Source: Tenacibaculum sp. AHE14PA
GTDB taxonomy: Bacteria > Bacteroidota > Bacteroidia > Flavobacteriales > Flavobacteriaceae
Length of the DNA: 64,000 nucleotides
Direction: 5' to 3'
Assembly (NCBI RefSeq): GCF_019278465.1
Contig: NZ_CP058983.1
Span: forward strand, 2,479,501-2,543,500
Shown: piece by piece, positions 1 to 9,144 of the stretch
Position numbering within the stretch: the stretch's first letter is position 1
Layout of the letters: each line of letters opens with the position of its first letter
Position numbers and translations under genes: made by a program
The notes under the pieces: generated by a model
What the model was told of the DNA's origin: nothing
Database searches by the model: none
Seen by the model: only the letters and a program-made list of their open reading frames with translations

Positions 1-1002
1 CCGTCACGAACTGCGCTCGAAAAAGCTTTTGCTTCGTTAGAAAACGGAACACACGGTTTTGCTTTTTCATCAGGTTTAGCAGCAATCGATTGTGTTTTAA
101 GAACCTTAAACCCCGGTGATGAGGTTATTGCAGGTGATGATTTATATGGCGGAACGTATCGATTATTTACTAGAATGTTTGAGAAATATGGCTTAAACTT
201 TAAGTTTGTTGATACAGATATTGTTGAAAATATAACAAATGCAATATCAGAAAACACCAAGTTAGTTTGGTTAGAAACACCAACTAATCCGTTAATGAAA
301 ATAGCAGACATAGCATTGATAACTAAAGCTGTAAAGGCTATAAAATCTACTGTTTTAGTAGGTGTTGATAATACATTTGCAACGCCATATTTACAACGTC
401 CTTTAGATTTAGGTGCAGATATAACAATGCATTCTGCAACAAAATATTTAGGCGGGCATTCCGATTTAATAATGGGAGCCCTAATGGTTAAAGACGCTAA
501 GTTGGCAGAAGAGTTACATTTTATACAATTTGCTGCTGGTGCTATCGCAGGCCCGATGGATTCATTTTTAGCTTTAAGAGGTATTAAAACATTGCATTTA
601 CGCATGCAGCGTCATTGTGAAAACGGTAAAGCTATAGCAGCATATTTAGTGAAACACCCAAAAGTAAGTGATGTTTATTATCCAGGTTTAGCGAATCATC
701 CAAACCATGATATCGCAAAAAAACAAATGGATGATTTTGGCGGAATGGTTTCTTTCCGTTTAAAGGATGAAAGTAAACAGGCAGCTTTTACGTTTCTAGA
801 GAATACTAAATTATTTACATTGGCAGAATCTTTAGGCGGTGTAGAAAGTTTGGTAAATCACCCTGTAACAATGTCGCACGGATCTATACCAGAAGAAGCG
901 CGTTTAAAAATAGGAATTACAGATTCTCTTATCCGTTTGAGTGTTGGGGTAGAGGATATAACAGATTTAATTGCTGATTTAGAGCAAGCTCTTTTAAAAT
1001 AG
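1..1002 (+). CDS. trans-sulfuration PLP enzyme (cystathionine gamma-synthase/lyase family), 5' end outside window
   Basis: This is a PLP-dependent Cys/Met metabolism enzyme acting on cystathionine or O-acyl-homoserine derivatives in the cytoplasm. The reading frame is open from base 1 (it begins mid-gene with PSRTALEKAF), so the start lies upstream of the window. The PLP-binding lysine is in SATKYLGGHSD, with the Lys codon at 442-444. The upstream FSSGLAAIDCVL and DDLYGGTYRL segments are the usual substrate/PLP-loop regions of the family. The C-terminal SLGGVESLVNHPVTMSH block is also typical. Sequence alone does not separate gamma-synthase, gamma-lyase and methionine gamma-lyase. A bidirectional hairpin follows the stop. 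Family assignment is secure, exact reaction is not. Confidence 0.93.
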   Translation, partial: PSRTALEKAFASLENGTHGFAFSSGLAAIDCVLRTLNPGDEVIAGDDLYGGTYRLFTRMFEKYGLNFKFVDTDIVENITNAISENTKLVWLETPTNPLMKIADIALITKAVKAIKSTVLVGVDNTFATPYLQRPLDLGADITMHSATKYLGGHSDLIMGALMVKDAKLAEELHFIQFAAGAIAGPMDSFLALRGIKTLHLRMQRHCENGKAIAAYLVKHPKVSDVYYPGLANHPNHDIAKKQMDDFGGMVSFRLKDESKQAAFTFLENTKLFTLAESLGGVESLVNHPVTMSHGSIPEEARLKIGITDSLIRLSVGVEDITDLIADLEQALLK

Positions 1003-1027
1003 TTTGAGCGTTAAATATATAAGCAAT

Positions 1028-1062
1028 AAAAAATCCGAAGTTTTTAAACTTCGGATTTTTTT
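1028..1062. terminator. bidirectional terminator hairpin
   Basis: Perfect inverted repeat with a CCGAAGTTT/AAACTTCGG core flanked by A- and T-runs. It lies between the convergent trans-sulfuration gene and superoxide dismutase and can serve both. Confidence 0.85.
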
Positions 1063-1094
1063 ATAAGCGTGAACTGTAAAAAGTAACAAGATTA

Positions 1095-1703
1095 CTATTT
1101 AGCGTCAGCATATCTTTTTTCAACCTCGTTCCAGTTAATTACTTTAAAGAAAGCATCAATATAATCAGGACGACGGTTTTGGTAGTTTAAGTAATAAGCA
1201 TGTTCCCAAACATCTAATCCTAAAATTGGAGTTCCGCCACAAGTTACCCCTGGCATTAATGGGTTGTCTTGGTTTGGAGTAGAACAAACTTCTACTTTTC
1301 CACCTGGATGCACACATAACCAAGCCCATCCTGAACCAAACTGAGTTGCAGCAGCCTTAGAAAAAGCTTCGATAAAAGCATCTTTAGATCCAAATTCAGC
1401 TTCAATAGCATCTTTTAAATCTCCTGATAAATAACCTCTATCTTTTGGATTCATTACTGTCCAGAATAAAGAGTGATTGTAAAATCCACCTCCATTATTA
1501 CGAACTGCACCATTACTCATATCTAAATTAGCAAGAATATCTTCAATAGATTTTCCTTCTAAATCAGTACCAGCAACAGCAGCATTTAATTTTGTAGTAT
1601 ATCCGTTATGGTGTTTGCTATGGTGAATTTCCATAGTTTTAGCATCTATATTTGGTTCTAATGCATCATATGCATATCCTAATTTCGGTAAGTCAAAAGC
1701 CAT
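1095..1703 (-). CDS. superoxide dismutase (Fe/Mn family)
   Basis: Converts superoxide to oxygen and hydrogen peroxide. At 202 residues it has the normal length of Fe/Mn SODs and no signal peptide, so it is cytoplasmic. Metal ligands are visible: His27 in [11 protein letters not shown], a His in NHSLFW, and Asp and His in [11 protein letters not shown] near residue 165, followed by QNRRPDYI. The GSGWAWL stretch is the conserved core. Whether iron, manganese or both (cambialistic) is used cannot be read reliably. It is a single gene, with fbp upstream on the same strand but separated by a terminator. Confidence 0.97.
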   Translation of the reverse strand: MAFDLPKLGYAYDALEPNIDAKTMEIHHSKHHNGYTTKLNAAVAGTDLEGKSIEDILANLDMSNGAVRNNGGGFYNHSLFWTVMNPKDRGYLSGDLKDAIEAEFGSKDAFIEAFSKAAATQFGSGWAWLCVHPGGKVEVCSTPNQDNPLMPGVTCGGTPILGLDVWEHAYYLNYQNRRPDYIDAFFKVINWNEVEKRYADAK

Positions 1704-1765
1704 AATTGTATGTTTTTTAATAAGTTAATAATTCATTAATATAATTGTAAATTTAACCCAAAAAA

Positions 1766-1797
1766 ATAAGGCAAACAACTGTTTGCCTTATCGATAA
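1766..1797 (-). terminator. terminator of fbp
   Basis: Read on the minus strand, the stem ATAAGGCAAAC/GTTTGCCTTAT (1766-1791) with a 4-base loop is followed by a run of T. It lies just after the fbp stop and before the superoxide dismutase gene. Confidence 0.75.
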
Positions 1798-1826
1798 TTT
1801 ATTTAGGTATAAATAATAGTTATTCT

Positions 1827-2861
1827 TTAGTAAGTTGGTTTTTCATCGGCAGAAAACTCATTCATAAATCCTTCGGCTTTTTCTACCATTTGTTTACTAC
1901 CACAATAAAAAGGAACACGTTGGTGTAATTCGGTAGGGTTGATATCCATTATTCTTGTAAAACCATCAGTTGCTTTACCACCAGCTTGCTCACATATAAA
2001 TGCCATAGGGTTACATTCGTATAATAAACGTAATTTACCGTTAGGTGTTATTTTTGTTGATGGATATACGTAAATTCCACCTTTAATCATGTTTCTATGA
2101 AAATCGGTAACTAATGAACCCACGTAACGAGCGGTATAAGGCCTGTTATCAGCTTCGTTTAATTCTTTACAGTGAATTAAAAAACGCTTCATTCCTTCTT
2201 GAAAATACGTAAAATACCCTTCGCTTACTGAGTATATTTTACCAATTTCAGGAAATTGCATATTTGGATGAGATAAGTAAAAAGTACCGATAGCTGGATT
2301 TAATGTAAACCCGTTTACGCCATTACCAGTTGTAAAAACTAACATTGTAGAGGTACCGTAGGCAACATAACCTGCAGCCACTTGTTCGCTTCCTTTTTGT
2401 AAAAAATCTTCTTTAGTAACAGGTGTGCCGTCTGGAGAAACTCTTCTGTAAATAGAAAAAATGGTTCCAACAGATACGTTTACATCAATATTAGATGAAC
2501 CATCTAAAGGATCCATCAATAACACATATTTGTTTTCGTTTGTTTTACTTTGACCTTCAACAATTACAAAATCATCTTCTTCTTCGCTTGCAATACCACA
2601 AACAATTTCACGGTTAATTAGTGTTTGTTTAAAAAGATCATTAGCCAAAACATCTAGTTTTTGCTGTGCTTCACCTTGAATATTAACATCACCGGCTGCA
2701 CCAGTAATATCAACTAACCCTGCTTTTCTAATTTCGTGGTTTACCACTTTGGCAGCCAGTCGTATAGAGTTTATTAAACGAGATAACTCTCCCGAAGAAT
2801 ATTTAAAATCTCTTTGATTTCCAATAATAAACTCTCCAAGAGTCATGTGCTTGTTATTCAT
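1827..2861 (-). CDS. fbp: fructose-1,6-bisphosphatase, class 1
   Basis: Gluconeogenic enzyme hydrolysing fructose 1,6-bisphosphate to fructose 6-phosphate. The metal/phosphate-binding motif [10 protein letters not shown] is at about residues 117-126, and the acidic EEEDDFV metal site precedes it. The substrate-binding region [13 protein letters not shown] lies near the C-terminus. Length of 344 residues is normal. The frame is open further upstream to a TTG at 2894, but that TTG belongs to a CATCTTTG promoter -7 element (2883-2890), so I chose the ATG at 2861 ([11 protein letters not shown]). An ATG five codons later is a second possibility. Confidence 0.96.
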   Translation of the reverse strand: MNNKHMTLGEFIIGNQRDFKYSSGELSRLINSIRLAAKVVNHEIRKAGLVDITGAAGDVNIQGEAQQKLDVLANDLFKQTLINREIVCGIASEEEDDFVIVEGQSKTNENKYVLLMDPLDGSSNIDVNVSVGTIFSIYRRVSPDGTPVTKEDFLQKGSEQVAAGYVAYGTSTMLVFTTGNGVNGFTLNPAIGTFYLSHPNMQFPEIGKIYSVSEGYFTYFQEGMKRFLIHCKELNEADNRPYTARYVGSLVTDFHRNMIKGGIYVYPSTKITPNGKLRLLYECNPMAFICEQAGGKATDGFTRIMDINPTELHQRVPFYCGSKQMVEKAEGFMNEFSADEKPTY

Positions 2862-2882
2862 GTCGAATTTTTGTGTTGTGTA

Positions 2883-2913
2883 CAAAGATGCCAACTTTTT
2901 TACGTTTCTACAA
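2883..2913 (-). promoter_or_regulatory. Bacteroidota-type promoter of fbp
   Basis: On the minus strand TTG (2911-2913), a 20-base spacer, then CATCTTTG (2883-2890), one base from the consensus TAnnTTTG. Its position rules out translation from the TTG at 2894. Confidence 0.7.
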
Positions 2914-3019
2914 CGATTTAGTATTTTAAAATTTTTAACAAAAACATACGATGTGTTTTAATTTCCTATTTGTTTTAAAGGAATATTATAAAAATTATCT
3001 TTACACAAAAATTTTTATA

Positions 3020-3505
3020 ATGAGTTTTAAAGTTAGATCAGGAGAAAAAAAAGATGCGGCATCAATACTTAATTTAATTGTTGAATTAGCTGTTTTTGAA
3101 AAAGAACCTAATGCGGTAGAAATTACTGTTGATGATATAATTCGTGATGGATTTTCAAATAAACCTAAATTTAAAACGTTCGTAGCAGAAGAGTTAGATG
3201 GTACAATTGTAGGAATGGCACTTTTTTATGAGCGTTATTCTACATGGAAAGGGAAAACACTTCATTTAGAAGATTTAATGGTTACTGAAGCTAAAAGAGG
3301 AATAGGAGCAGGAAAAAAATTATATACTTCAATTATGAAATATGCACAAGAAAACAGCTTTAAAAGAGTTGCTTGGGAGGTGTTAGACTGGAATGTAAAT
3401 GCGATAGAGTTTTATAAAAACACAGGCGCAACAGTATATGACCAGTGGAGAGTTTGCCATATGAATGAACAAAGCTTAACACAATTTTGCAATGAGAATA
3501 TTTAA
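3020..3505 (+). CDS. GNAT family N-acetyltransferase (diamine acetyltransferase-like)
   Basis: A 161-residue GNAT acyltransferase. The acetyl-CoA pyrophosphate loop is seen as VTEAKRGIGAGKKLY, preceded by the beta-4 strand LHLEDLMV and followed by WEVLDWNVNAIEFYKNTGA. This pattern is closest to spermidine/spermine (diamine) N-acetyltransferase-like proteins, but the substrate is inferred only. The ORF extends upstream to 2951, but the ATG at 3020 (MSFKVRSGEKKD) fits the family start and a near-consensus -7 element (TATCTTTA, 2996-3003) lies before it. Its 3' end overlaps aspartate kinase by 14 bases, implying co-translation. Confidence 0.85.
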   Translation: MSFKVRSGEKKDAASILNLIVELAVFEKEPNAVEITVDDIIRDGFSNKPKFKTFVAEELDGTIVGMALFYERYSTWKGKTLHLEDLMVTEAKRGIGAGKKLYTSIMKYAQENSFKRVAWEVLDWNVNAIEFYKNTGATVYDQWRVCHMNEQSLTQFCNENI

Positions 3506-4736
3506 GTTTGGTGGTGCATCGGTAAAAGACGCTGATGGAGTAAAAAATGTAAGTCGTGTTTTACAACAAGAAGGTATAAATGGTGTATTGATTGTTATTT
3601 CTGCTATGGGGAAAATGACAAACGCTTTTGAGAAAATTATAGATGCGTATTTTTATAAAAAAGAAAATCTAAAAAGCACTATAGATTTTGTTGAAGATTT
3701 TCATAAAAAAATTATTGAAGACTTATTTCCAAAAAATCATCAAATTTATAATAAAGTAGATTCTTTATTAGGTGATTTAAGCGGTTTTATGGCTCGTAAT
3801 AAATCACAAGAATACAATTATGTATACGATCAAATGATTGGGTATGGTGAGTTATTATCTACAAATATCGTAAGTGCATATTTATTAGAAATTGGAATAA
3901 ACAATAAGTTTTTAGATGTAAGAGATTATATAAAAACAGATGTTAATTATAGAGATGCAAAAGTTAATTGGGAATTAACAGAGAAGATAATTAAAGAAAA
4001 TGTAGTTACTTCACAATTAAATATAACTCAGGGTTTTATTGGTAGTGTTGGTGTAGAAACAACAACCTTAGGGAGAGAAGGTTCTGATTATACCGCAGGA
4101 ATTTTTGCTTATTGTTTAGATGCCGAAAGTGTTACGATTTGGAAAGATGTTGATGGAGTTTTAAATGCAGACCCTCGTGTATTTACTAAAACAGAATTAT
4201 TACATGAAATTTCGTATACCGAAGCTATAGAAATGGCTTTTTATGGAGCATCGGTAATTCATCCAAAAACAATTCAGCCATTAGAACAAAAAGACATTCC
4301 GTTATTTGTTCGTTCTTTTGATGATCTTTCTAATAAAGGAACTTGTGTTGGTAGAGGAAATAAAATAACACCCGAAGTTCCTTGTTTTATTGTGAAAAAA
4401 AATCAGATTTTGGTTTCGATATCAGCAAAAGATTTCTCTTTTATGGTAGAGAGTAATATTAGTGATATTTTTAAAAAACTAGATAATTATAACTTGAAAG
4501 TAAATCTAATTCAAAACTCAGCAATCAGTTTTTCGGTTTGTGTTGATGATAAGTACAACAACTTTGATGCTTTTTATAGCGATTTAAAGACAAAATTTAA
4601 TATAAAATCTTATAAAGAGGTAACTCTTTATACTATTCGTCATTTTAATGAAGAAGCAATAAAAGAAATAAGAAAAAAAGGAAAATCGATTATTAGTCAG
4701 ATTAATACTGAGACAGCGCAGTTGGTAATACAATAA
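3492..4736 (+). CDS. aspartate kinase
   Basis: Phosphorylates aspartate, the first step towards lysine, threonine and methionine. The N-terminal amino-acid-kinase motif KFGGASV is at residues 5-11, and the conserved TTLGREGSDYTAGIFA block carries the nucleotide/aspartate-binding residues. The region after about residue 300 (ILVSISAKDFSFMVE) looks like the ACT regulatory domain. At 414 residues it is a monofunctional kinase, without a fused homoserine dehydrogenase. It starts inside the preceding acetyltransferase gene (14-base overlap) and shares its transcript. Which end product inhibits it cannot be told from sequence. Confidence 0.92.
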   Translation: MRIFKFGGASVKDADGVKNVSRVLQQEGINGVLIVISAMGKMTNAFEKIIDAYFYKKENLKSTIDFVEDFHKKIIEDLFPKNHQIYNKVDSLLGDLSGFMARNKSQEYNYVYDQMIGYGELLSTNIVSAYLLEIGINNKFLDVRDYIKTDVNYRDAKVNWELTEKIIKENVVTSQLNITQGFIGSVGVETTTLGREGSDYTAGIFAYCLDAESVTIWKDVDGVLNADPRVFTKTELLHEISYTEAIEMAFYGASVIHPKTIQPLEQKDIPLFVRSFDDLSNKGTCVGRGNKITPEVPCFIVKKNQILVSISAKDFSFMVESNISDIFKKLDNYNLKVNLIQNSAISFSVCVDDKYNNFDAFYSDLKTKFNIKSYKEVTLYTIRHFNEEAIKEIRKKGKSIISQINTETAQLVIQ

Positions 4737-4762
4737 AAAATGAAAATATCGCAAAATTCAGT

Positions 4763-4770
4763 TATATTTG
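4763..4770 (+). promoter_or_regulatory. -7 element before olsF
   Basis: TATATTTG is a perfect TAnnTTTG match, 22 bases before the ATG. No clear -33 TTG is seen at the usual distance. Confidence 0.6.
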
Positions 4771-4792
4771 CATTTATGCCAAATTTGAATTA

Positions 4793-6601
4793 ATGGGATT
4801 AGTTACATCAAAAGAAATTGCTAAAGTTATTGGAGTTGATAAGTTCGGTGCTGCCGGAACTTTTTTGGGTTGGACGTTGATGAAAATTTTACGTATTTCT
4901 GCGGTTAACAGATTGTATGATAATAATAAGGATAAATCGGATTTAGATTTTTTAAACGGTCTTTTAGATGATTGTAAAATTGAGTTCGAAGTACCCGAAG
5001 AAGATTTTAAAAGAATTCCAAAAACAGGTCCTTTTATAACAATATCTAACCATCCCTTAGGAGGGATTGACGGTATTTTATTGTTGAAATTACTAGTTGA
5101 AAAAAGAGCAGACTATAAAATCATTGCCAACTTTTTATTACATAGAGCAGAGCCTTTAAAGCCTTATATAATGCCTGTAAATCCTTTCGAGAGCCGAAAA
5201 GATGCAAAATCTAGTGTGGCAGGTATTAAAGGAGCATTATTGCATTTACGTGAAGGAAAACCATTAGGTATTTTTCCAGCAGGAGAAGTTTCTACCTACC
5301 GAGATGGAAAATTAATGGTAGATAAACCTTGGGAAGAAGGAGCTGTGCGCTTAATTAAAAAAGCAAAAGTGCCTGTAATACCTATTTATTTTCATGCTAA
5401 GAACAGTCCGTTATTTTACGTGTTATCTAAAATTAGCGGTACGTTAAGAACGGCTAAACTTCCATCAGAAGTAATTTCAAGTAAAAAGAGAGTAATAAAA
5501 GTAAGGATAGGAAAACCTATTTCGGTAAAAGACCAAGAACAATATAAAGATATACCTTCTTTTTATGAGTTTATAAGAAGAAAAACATATATGTTGGCAA
5601 ATCCGTTTGAGAAAGCTTCACAGAAAATTTTATCAAGCAAGAATTTAAAAATACCTAAAAAAATAAGTAAAATAACCTCTCAAAGAGTTCCTGATTTATT
5701 TATTAAGGAAGTAAACGACCTAAGAGAAAAAGGAAGTAGACTGTTACAAAGTAAGAATTACGAAGTGTTTTTTGCGAGCGCAAAAGAAATACCGAATCTT
5801 TTACATGAAATTGGTCGATTACGAGAAATTACTTTCAGAGAAGTAGGTGAAGGAACCAATAAAGCAATTGATTTAGATAAATTCGACAGGTATTATCACC
5901 ACCTTTTCTTGTGGGATAATGTGCAAAATGAATTGGTAGGTTCTTATAGAATGGGTCTAGGTAAAGATATTTATAAAAAACATGGAATTAACGGTTTTTA
6001 TATTCATACTTTATTTAGAATAGAGCCAGAGTTGTATCCGATGATGCAAAATACAATTGAATTAGGTAGGGCTTTTATAGCTAAAAGCTATCAACAAAAA
6101 CCAATGCCTTTGTTTTTATTATGGAAAGGAATTGTGCATACAACATTACGATACCCAGAGTATAAATATTTAATGGGCGGAGTAAGTATTAGTAATCAGT
6201 TTTCTGATTTTTCTAAATCGTTAATGATTGAGTTTATGAAATCTCATTACTACGACCCGTATGTTGCACAGTACATTCATCCTAAAAAGGAATATAAAGT
6301 AAAGTTAAAGGATGCTGATAAAGATTTTGTATTTGATTCTACAGAAGCTGATATGCAGAAGTTTGATAAGATTATTGATGAAATTGAACCAGGAACATTA
6401 CGTATGCCTGTTTTAATTAAGAAATATGTGAAGCAAAATGCACGTTTGGTTGCTTTTAACGTAGATCCTAAGTTTAATAACGCAATAGATGGTTTAATGT
6501 ATATTAAGGTAGCAGAAATACCAGAAAGCACTGTAAAACCAGTAATGGAAGAATTTCAGGCCGAGCTAGAAAGACGCGCCACTGAAAACATGAATAAATA
6601 G
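4793..6601 (+). CDS. olsF: bifunctional acyltransferase for amino-acid lipids (OlsF type)
   Basis: A 602-residue fusion of a PlsC-like O-acyltransferase (about residues 70-270) with an OlsB/hemolysin-like GNAT N-acyltransferase (about 310-510). In the first half I see NHPLGGIDG with His87 and Asp93, and FPAGEVS at 161-167. In the second half I see LREITFREVGEGTN and ELGRAFI. Proteins of this layout (OlsF, described in Flavobacterium and Serratia) make ornithine or related aminolipids by N-acylating an amino acid and then O-acylating the product. Ornithine or glycine as the substrate is not decided by the sequence. The His-Asp spacing is HX5D, one longer than the common HX4D. Confidence 0.85.
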   Translation: MGLVTSKEIAKVIGVDKFGAAGTFLGWTLMKILRISAVNRLYDNNKDKSDLDFLNGLLDDCKIEFEVPEEDFKRIPKTGPFITISNHPLGGIDGILLLKLLVEKRADYKIIANFLLHRAEPLKPYIMPVNPFESRKDAKSSVAGIKGALLHLREGKPLGIFPAGEVSTYRDGKLMVDKPWEEGAVRLIKKAKVPVIPIYFHAKNSPLFYVLSKISGTLRTAKLPSEVISSKKRVIKVRIGKPISVKDQEQYKDIPSFYEFIRRKTYMLANPFEKASQKILSSKNLKIPKKISKITSQRVPDLFIKEVNDLREKGSRLLQSKNYEVFFASAKEIPNLLHEIGRLREITFREVGEGTNKAIDLDKFDRYYHHLFLWDNVQNELVGSYRMGLGKDIYKKHGINGFYIHTLFRIEPELYPMMQNTIELGRAFIAKSYQQKPMPLFLLWKGIVHTTLRYPEYKYLMGGVSISNQFSDFSKSLMIEFMKSHYYDPYVAQYIHPKKEYKVKLKDADKDFVFDSTEADMQKFDKIIDEIEPGTLRMPVLIKKYVKQNARLVAFNVDPKFNNAIDGLMYIKVAEIPESTVKPVMEEFQAELERRATENMNK

Positions 6602-6623
6602 TAGATTAACTACTTAGATAAAC

Positions 6624-6656
6624 AAAAAAGCATTCTACTTGGTAGGATGCTTTTTT
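6624..6656. terminator. terminator hairpin after olsF
   Basis: AAAAAAGCAT and ATGCTTTTTT arms with an inner CTAC/GTAG pairing, shortly after the olsF stop. Confidence 0.8.
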
Positions 6657-6821
6657 GTTGCTTAAAACGTAATAAAAAGAATTTTATATATGTTTTTTTT
6701 ACCTTGAAGAGTTGTTTTTTTAAAGCAATAAAATAAGAGTGTTTAATTTTTTAATAATCATATTAGTCTTTTTATAAAAAAGAAAATAGTTTTATACTAA
6801 GTAATTTTACTACTGATATAT

Positions 6822-6863
6822 AAACAGAAAAGCATCGTAAAAATTACGATGCTTTTCTGTTTT
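6822..6863. terminator. long hairpin, terminator of rseP
   Basis: A perfect 19-base inverted repeat (arms 6822-6840 and 6845-6863, core AGCATCGTAA/TTACGATGCT) just beyond the rseP stop. Between this and the olsF hairpin there are about 165 bases of AT-rich sequence with nothing recognisable. Confidence 0.8.
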
Positions 6864-6880
6864 ATAAAATTTAGGTTTCT

Positions 6881-8227
6881 TTATTTGAATAACCTAAAAA
6901 TATCATTTCCGTTAGCAAATAGTAATAGAATAATAAGTAAAACAAAACCTGTTAACTGTGCATACTCTAAAAACTTGTCGCCAGGTTTTTTACCGGTAAT
7001 CATTTCCCATAAGGTAAATACTACGTGTCCACCATCTAAAGCAGGTATCGGTAATAAATTCATAAAACCTAACATGATAGATAAGAAAGCGGTGATGTTC
7101 CAAAAAGATTGCCAGCTAAATTCAGCAGGAAATACGCTACCGATAGAAATAAATCCACCTAAACCTTTATAAGCACCTGTACTCGGGTTAAAAACCTTTT
7201 TCATTTGCTTAATATAGTTTGTTAAGGTAGTCCATGCTTTTGTTGTTCCGGCAGGAATCGCTTCACCAAAAGAATATGATTTCTCAGCTAATTCGTAATA
7301 TCCTAATTTTTCTAAATCAGGTAACGATGCAGCTCCCCAAACAACCCCTAAGTTTCCGTGTTCAGAAACTTTAACAGGCACGTTTAAAACCTCTTTATTT
7401 CTTTTTAAAGTAACAGTAATGTCTTGCCCTTTTAAGCTTTTTAAAATAGGTTTTGCTTGATCGTAATATTTTATTGTTTGTCCGTTAATTGCAGTGATAA
7501 TATCTTTTTTAAGAATATTTGCATCAGCATTTAATGAGTCTTTTTGTAAACCAGCAATTATGAAAGGATATCTTGGCGCGATAAAGCTACCAGCATTTTT
7601 ACCGCGATCTATTAATTTAGAAATAAAATCAACAGGAATTACTTTTTCTACTTTTACACCATTTCTTTCAACAGTATAATTATTTCCATTAATAAACTCT
7701 AAAGGAAGTTCTCTAAATTTCTGAATTTGTTCACCATCAACAGAAAGTATTTTATCACCTGTTTGTAAACCTAAATCTTTACCTAACTGATCTTGTACCC
7801 AAATACCATCTTTTAAACTTTCGTTTGGTAAAAATTTTTCACCATAAGCATACATTAAGCAAATGTATATAACGATACCTAAAATAAAGTTTACAATTAC
7901 ACCACCTAACATAATTATTAAACGTTGCCATGCTGGTTTAGAACGAAATTCCCAAGGTTGTGGTGGTAATGCCATTTGCTCAGTATCCATACTTTCATCA
8001 ATCATTCCAGATATTTTTACATATCCTCCTAACGGAATCCAACCAATACCATAAACAGTATCACCTATTTTCTTTTTGAATAATGAAAACTTATAATCGA
8101 AAAATAAATAGAACTTTTCTACTTTAGTTTTAAATATTTTAGCAGGAATAAAATGCCCTAATTCGTGTAAAACGATTAAAAGCGATAAGCTTAAAATAAA
8201 TTGTGATGCTTTTATTAAAATTTCCAT
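6881..8227 (-). CDS. rseP: RIP metalloprotease RseP (site-2 protease)
   Basis: Intramembrane zinc protease of family M50. The zinc motif HELGH is at residues 21-25 in the first membrane segment, and the third ligand region NLLPIPALDGGHV is near residue 385. Between them lie periplasmic PDZ-like segments (GDKILSVDGEQI and KDIITAINGQTI), then the C-terminal membrane segments. Length of 448 residues is normal for Bacteroidota RseP. In other bacteria this enzyme cleaves anti-sigma factors and signal-peptide remnants; its targets here are unknown. A perfect -7 element lies about 30 bases before the ATG. Confidence 0.95.
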   Translation of the reverse strand: MEILIKASQFILSLSLLIVLHELGHFIPAKIFKTKVEKFYLFFDYKFSLFKKKIGDTVYGIGWIPLGGYVKISGMIDESMDTEQMALPPQPWEFRSKPAWQRLIIMLGGVIVNFILGIVIYICLMYAYGEKFLPNESLKDGIWVQDQLGKDLGLQTGDKILSVDGEQIQKFRELPLEFINGNNYTVERNGVKVEKVIPVDFISKLIDRGKNAGSFIAPRYPFIIAGLQKDSLNADANILKKDIITAINGQTIKYYDQAKPILKSLKGQDITVTLKRNKEVLNVPVKVSEHGNLGVVWGAASLPDLEKLGYYELAEKSYSFGEAIPAGTTKAWTTLTNYIKQMKKVFNPSTGAYKGLGGFISIGSVFPAEFSWQSFWNITAFLSIMLGFMNLLPIPALDGGHVVFTLWEMITGKKPGDKFLEYAQLTGFVLLIILLLFANGNDIFRLFK

Positions 8228-8256
8228 AAAGGTGTATATCTAAATTTAAAATCGGA

Positions 8257-8264
8257 CAAATGTA
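8257..8264 (-). promoter_or_regulatory. -7 element of rseP
   Basis: TACATTTG on the minus strand is a perfect TAnnTTTG match, 29 bases before the rseP start codon. Confidence 0.6.
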
Positions 8265-8361
8265 CGTTTTTCATAAGAGCTGTAAAAGTTTGTAGTATAG
8301 ATGAGGTTTGGTTTTAACAAATCTTTTATGATATAAGATATATAAGCCTTGTTTTTAGTCG

Positions 8362-8369
8362 TATTTTTG
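8362..8369 (+). promoter_or_regulatory. -7 element of the first SCO gene
   Basis: TATTTTTG is a perfect TAnnTTTG match, 16 bases before the ATG at 8386. Confidence 0.6.
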
Positions 8370-8385
8370 CAAAAAATACACTAAA

Positions 8386-9063
8386 ATGGATTTAAAATTC
8401 TTTAAAAAATCAAAAAGTACCATCATTTTTTTAATTGCTTTTTGTGCGGTGGGTATTCCTGTTTTTTATCATTTGGTAAAAGTAGAAGAAAAGTTACCTG
8501 TTTATAATCCAGCAGATATCAATCCAAGATTGGTAGATGTTTCTGTTAGAAAAAAGTCAAAAAATCATAAAATAGGTGATTTTAAATTGATCAATCAAAA
8601 CGGAGAAACAATTACTAATGCCGATTATAAAGATAAAATTTATATAGCTGATTTCTTTTTTACGCGTTGTCAAACAATTTGTATTGTAATGGCTTATAAT
8701 ATGAGCGAATTACAAACACATTATAAAAATGATGATGATATTATGTTTTTATCACATTCGGTAACTCCGGTTATGGATAGTGTGCCTCAATTAAGAAAAT
8801 ATGCGGATGCGAAAGGTGTAATTGACGGAAAATGGAATGTTACTACAGGCGATAAAAAACACATTTATAATTTAGCTCGTAAACATTATTTTGCTGTTTT
8901 AGATGAAGGTGATGGCGGAGAAAACGATTGGGTGCATACCGAAAACTTTGTTCTGATTGATAAAAAAGGACAAATTAGAGGCTCGTATGATGGAACCAAA
9001 AAAGAGAACATGCAAAAAATTATAGATGATATCACCTTATTAAAACAAGAATATGTAAAGTAA
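8386..9063 (+). CDS. SCO1/SenC family copper/thiol protein (orphan copy)
   Basis: A 225-residue membrane-anchored thioredoxin-fold protein. A hydrophobic anchor is at about residues 12-30. The SCO copper/redox motif CxxxC is CQTIC (Cys95, Cys99), and the third ligand is probably the His in DWVHTENF near residue 185. SCO proteins deliver copper to the CuA site of cytochrome oxidase or act as periplasmic thiol reductases. The motif lacks the prolines of the usual CPTICP (it reads RCQTICIVM). A second, canonical SCO gene lies in the oxidase operon at 43175. The gene is transcribed alone and ends in a hairpin. Confidence 0.9.
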   Translation: MDLKFFKKSKSTIIFLIAFCAVGIPVFYHLVKVEEKLPVYNPADINPRLVDVSVRKKSKNHKIGDFKLINQNGETITNADYKDKIYIADFFFTRCQTICIVMAYNMSELQTHYKNDDDIMFLSHSVTPVMDSVPQLRKYADAKGVIDGKWNVTTGDKKHIYNLARKHYFAVLDEGDGGENDWVHTENFVLIDKKGQIRGSYDGTKKENMQKIIDDITLLKQEYVK

Positions 9064-9085
9064 TAAGTTTAGTTATCAAAATATA

Positions 9086-9123
9086 AAAACGTCCTTCTTA
9101 CATATAGTTATAAGGACGTTTTT
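9086..9123. terminator. bidirectional terminator
   Basis: AAAAACGTCCTT and AAGGACGTTTTT arms around a 14-base loop, between the convergent SCO and SdpI-like genes. Confidence 0.75.
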
Positions 9124-9144
9124 TGTTTAATTGATCTGTGTTTT

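Noticed and set aside
6277..6531. 84-residue ORF antisense to olsF and similar antisense ORFs elsewhere
   Set aside because: They lie within strongly conserved genes on the opposite strand, show no domains and have no promoter.
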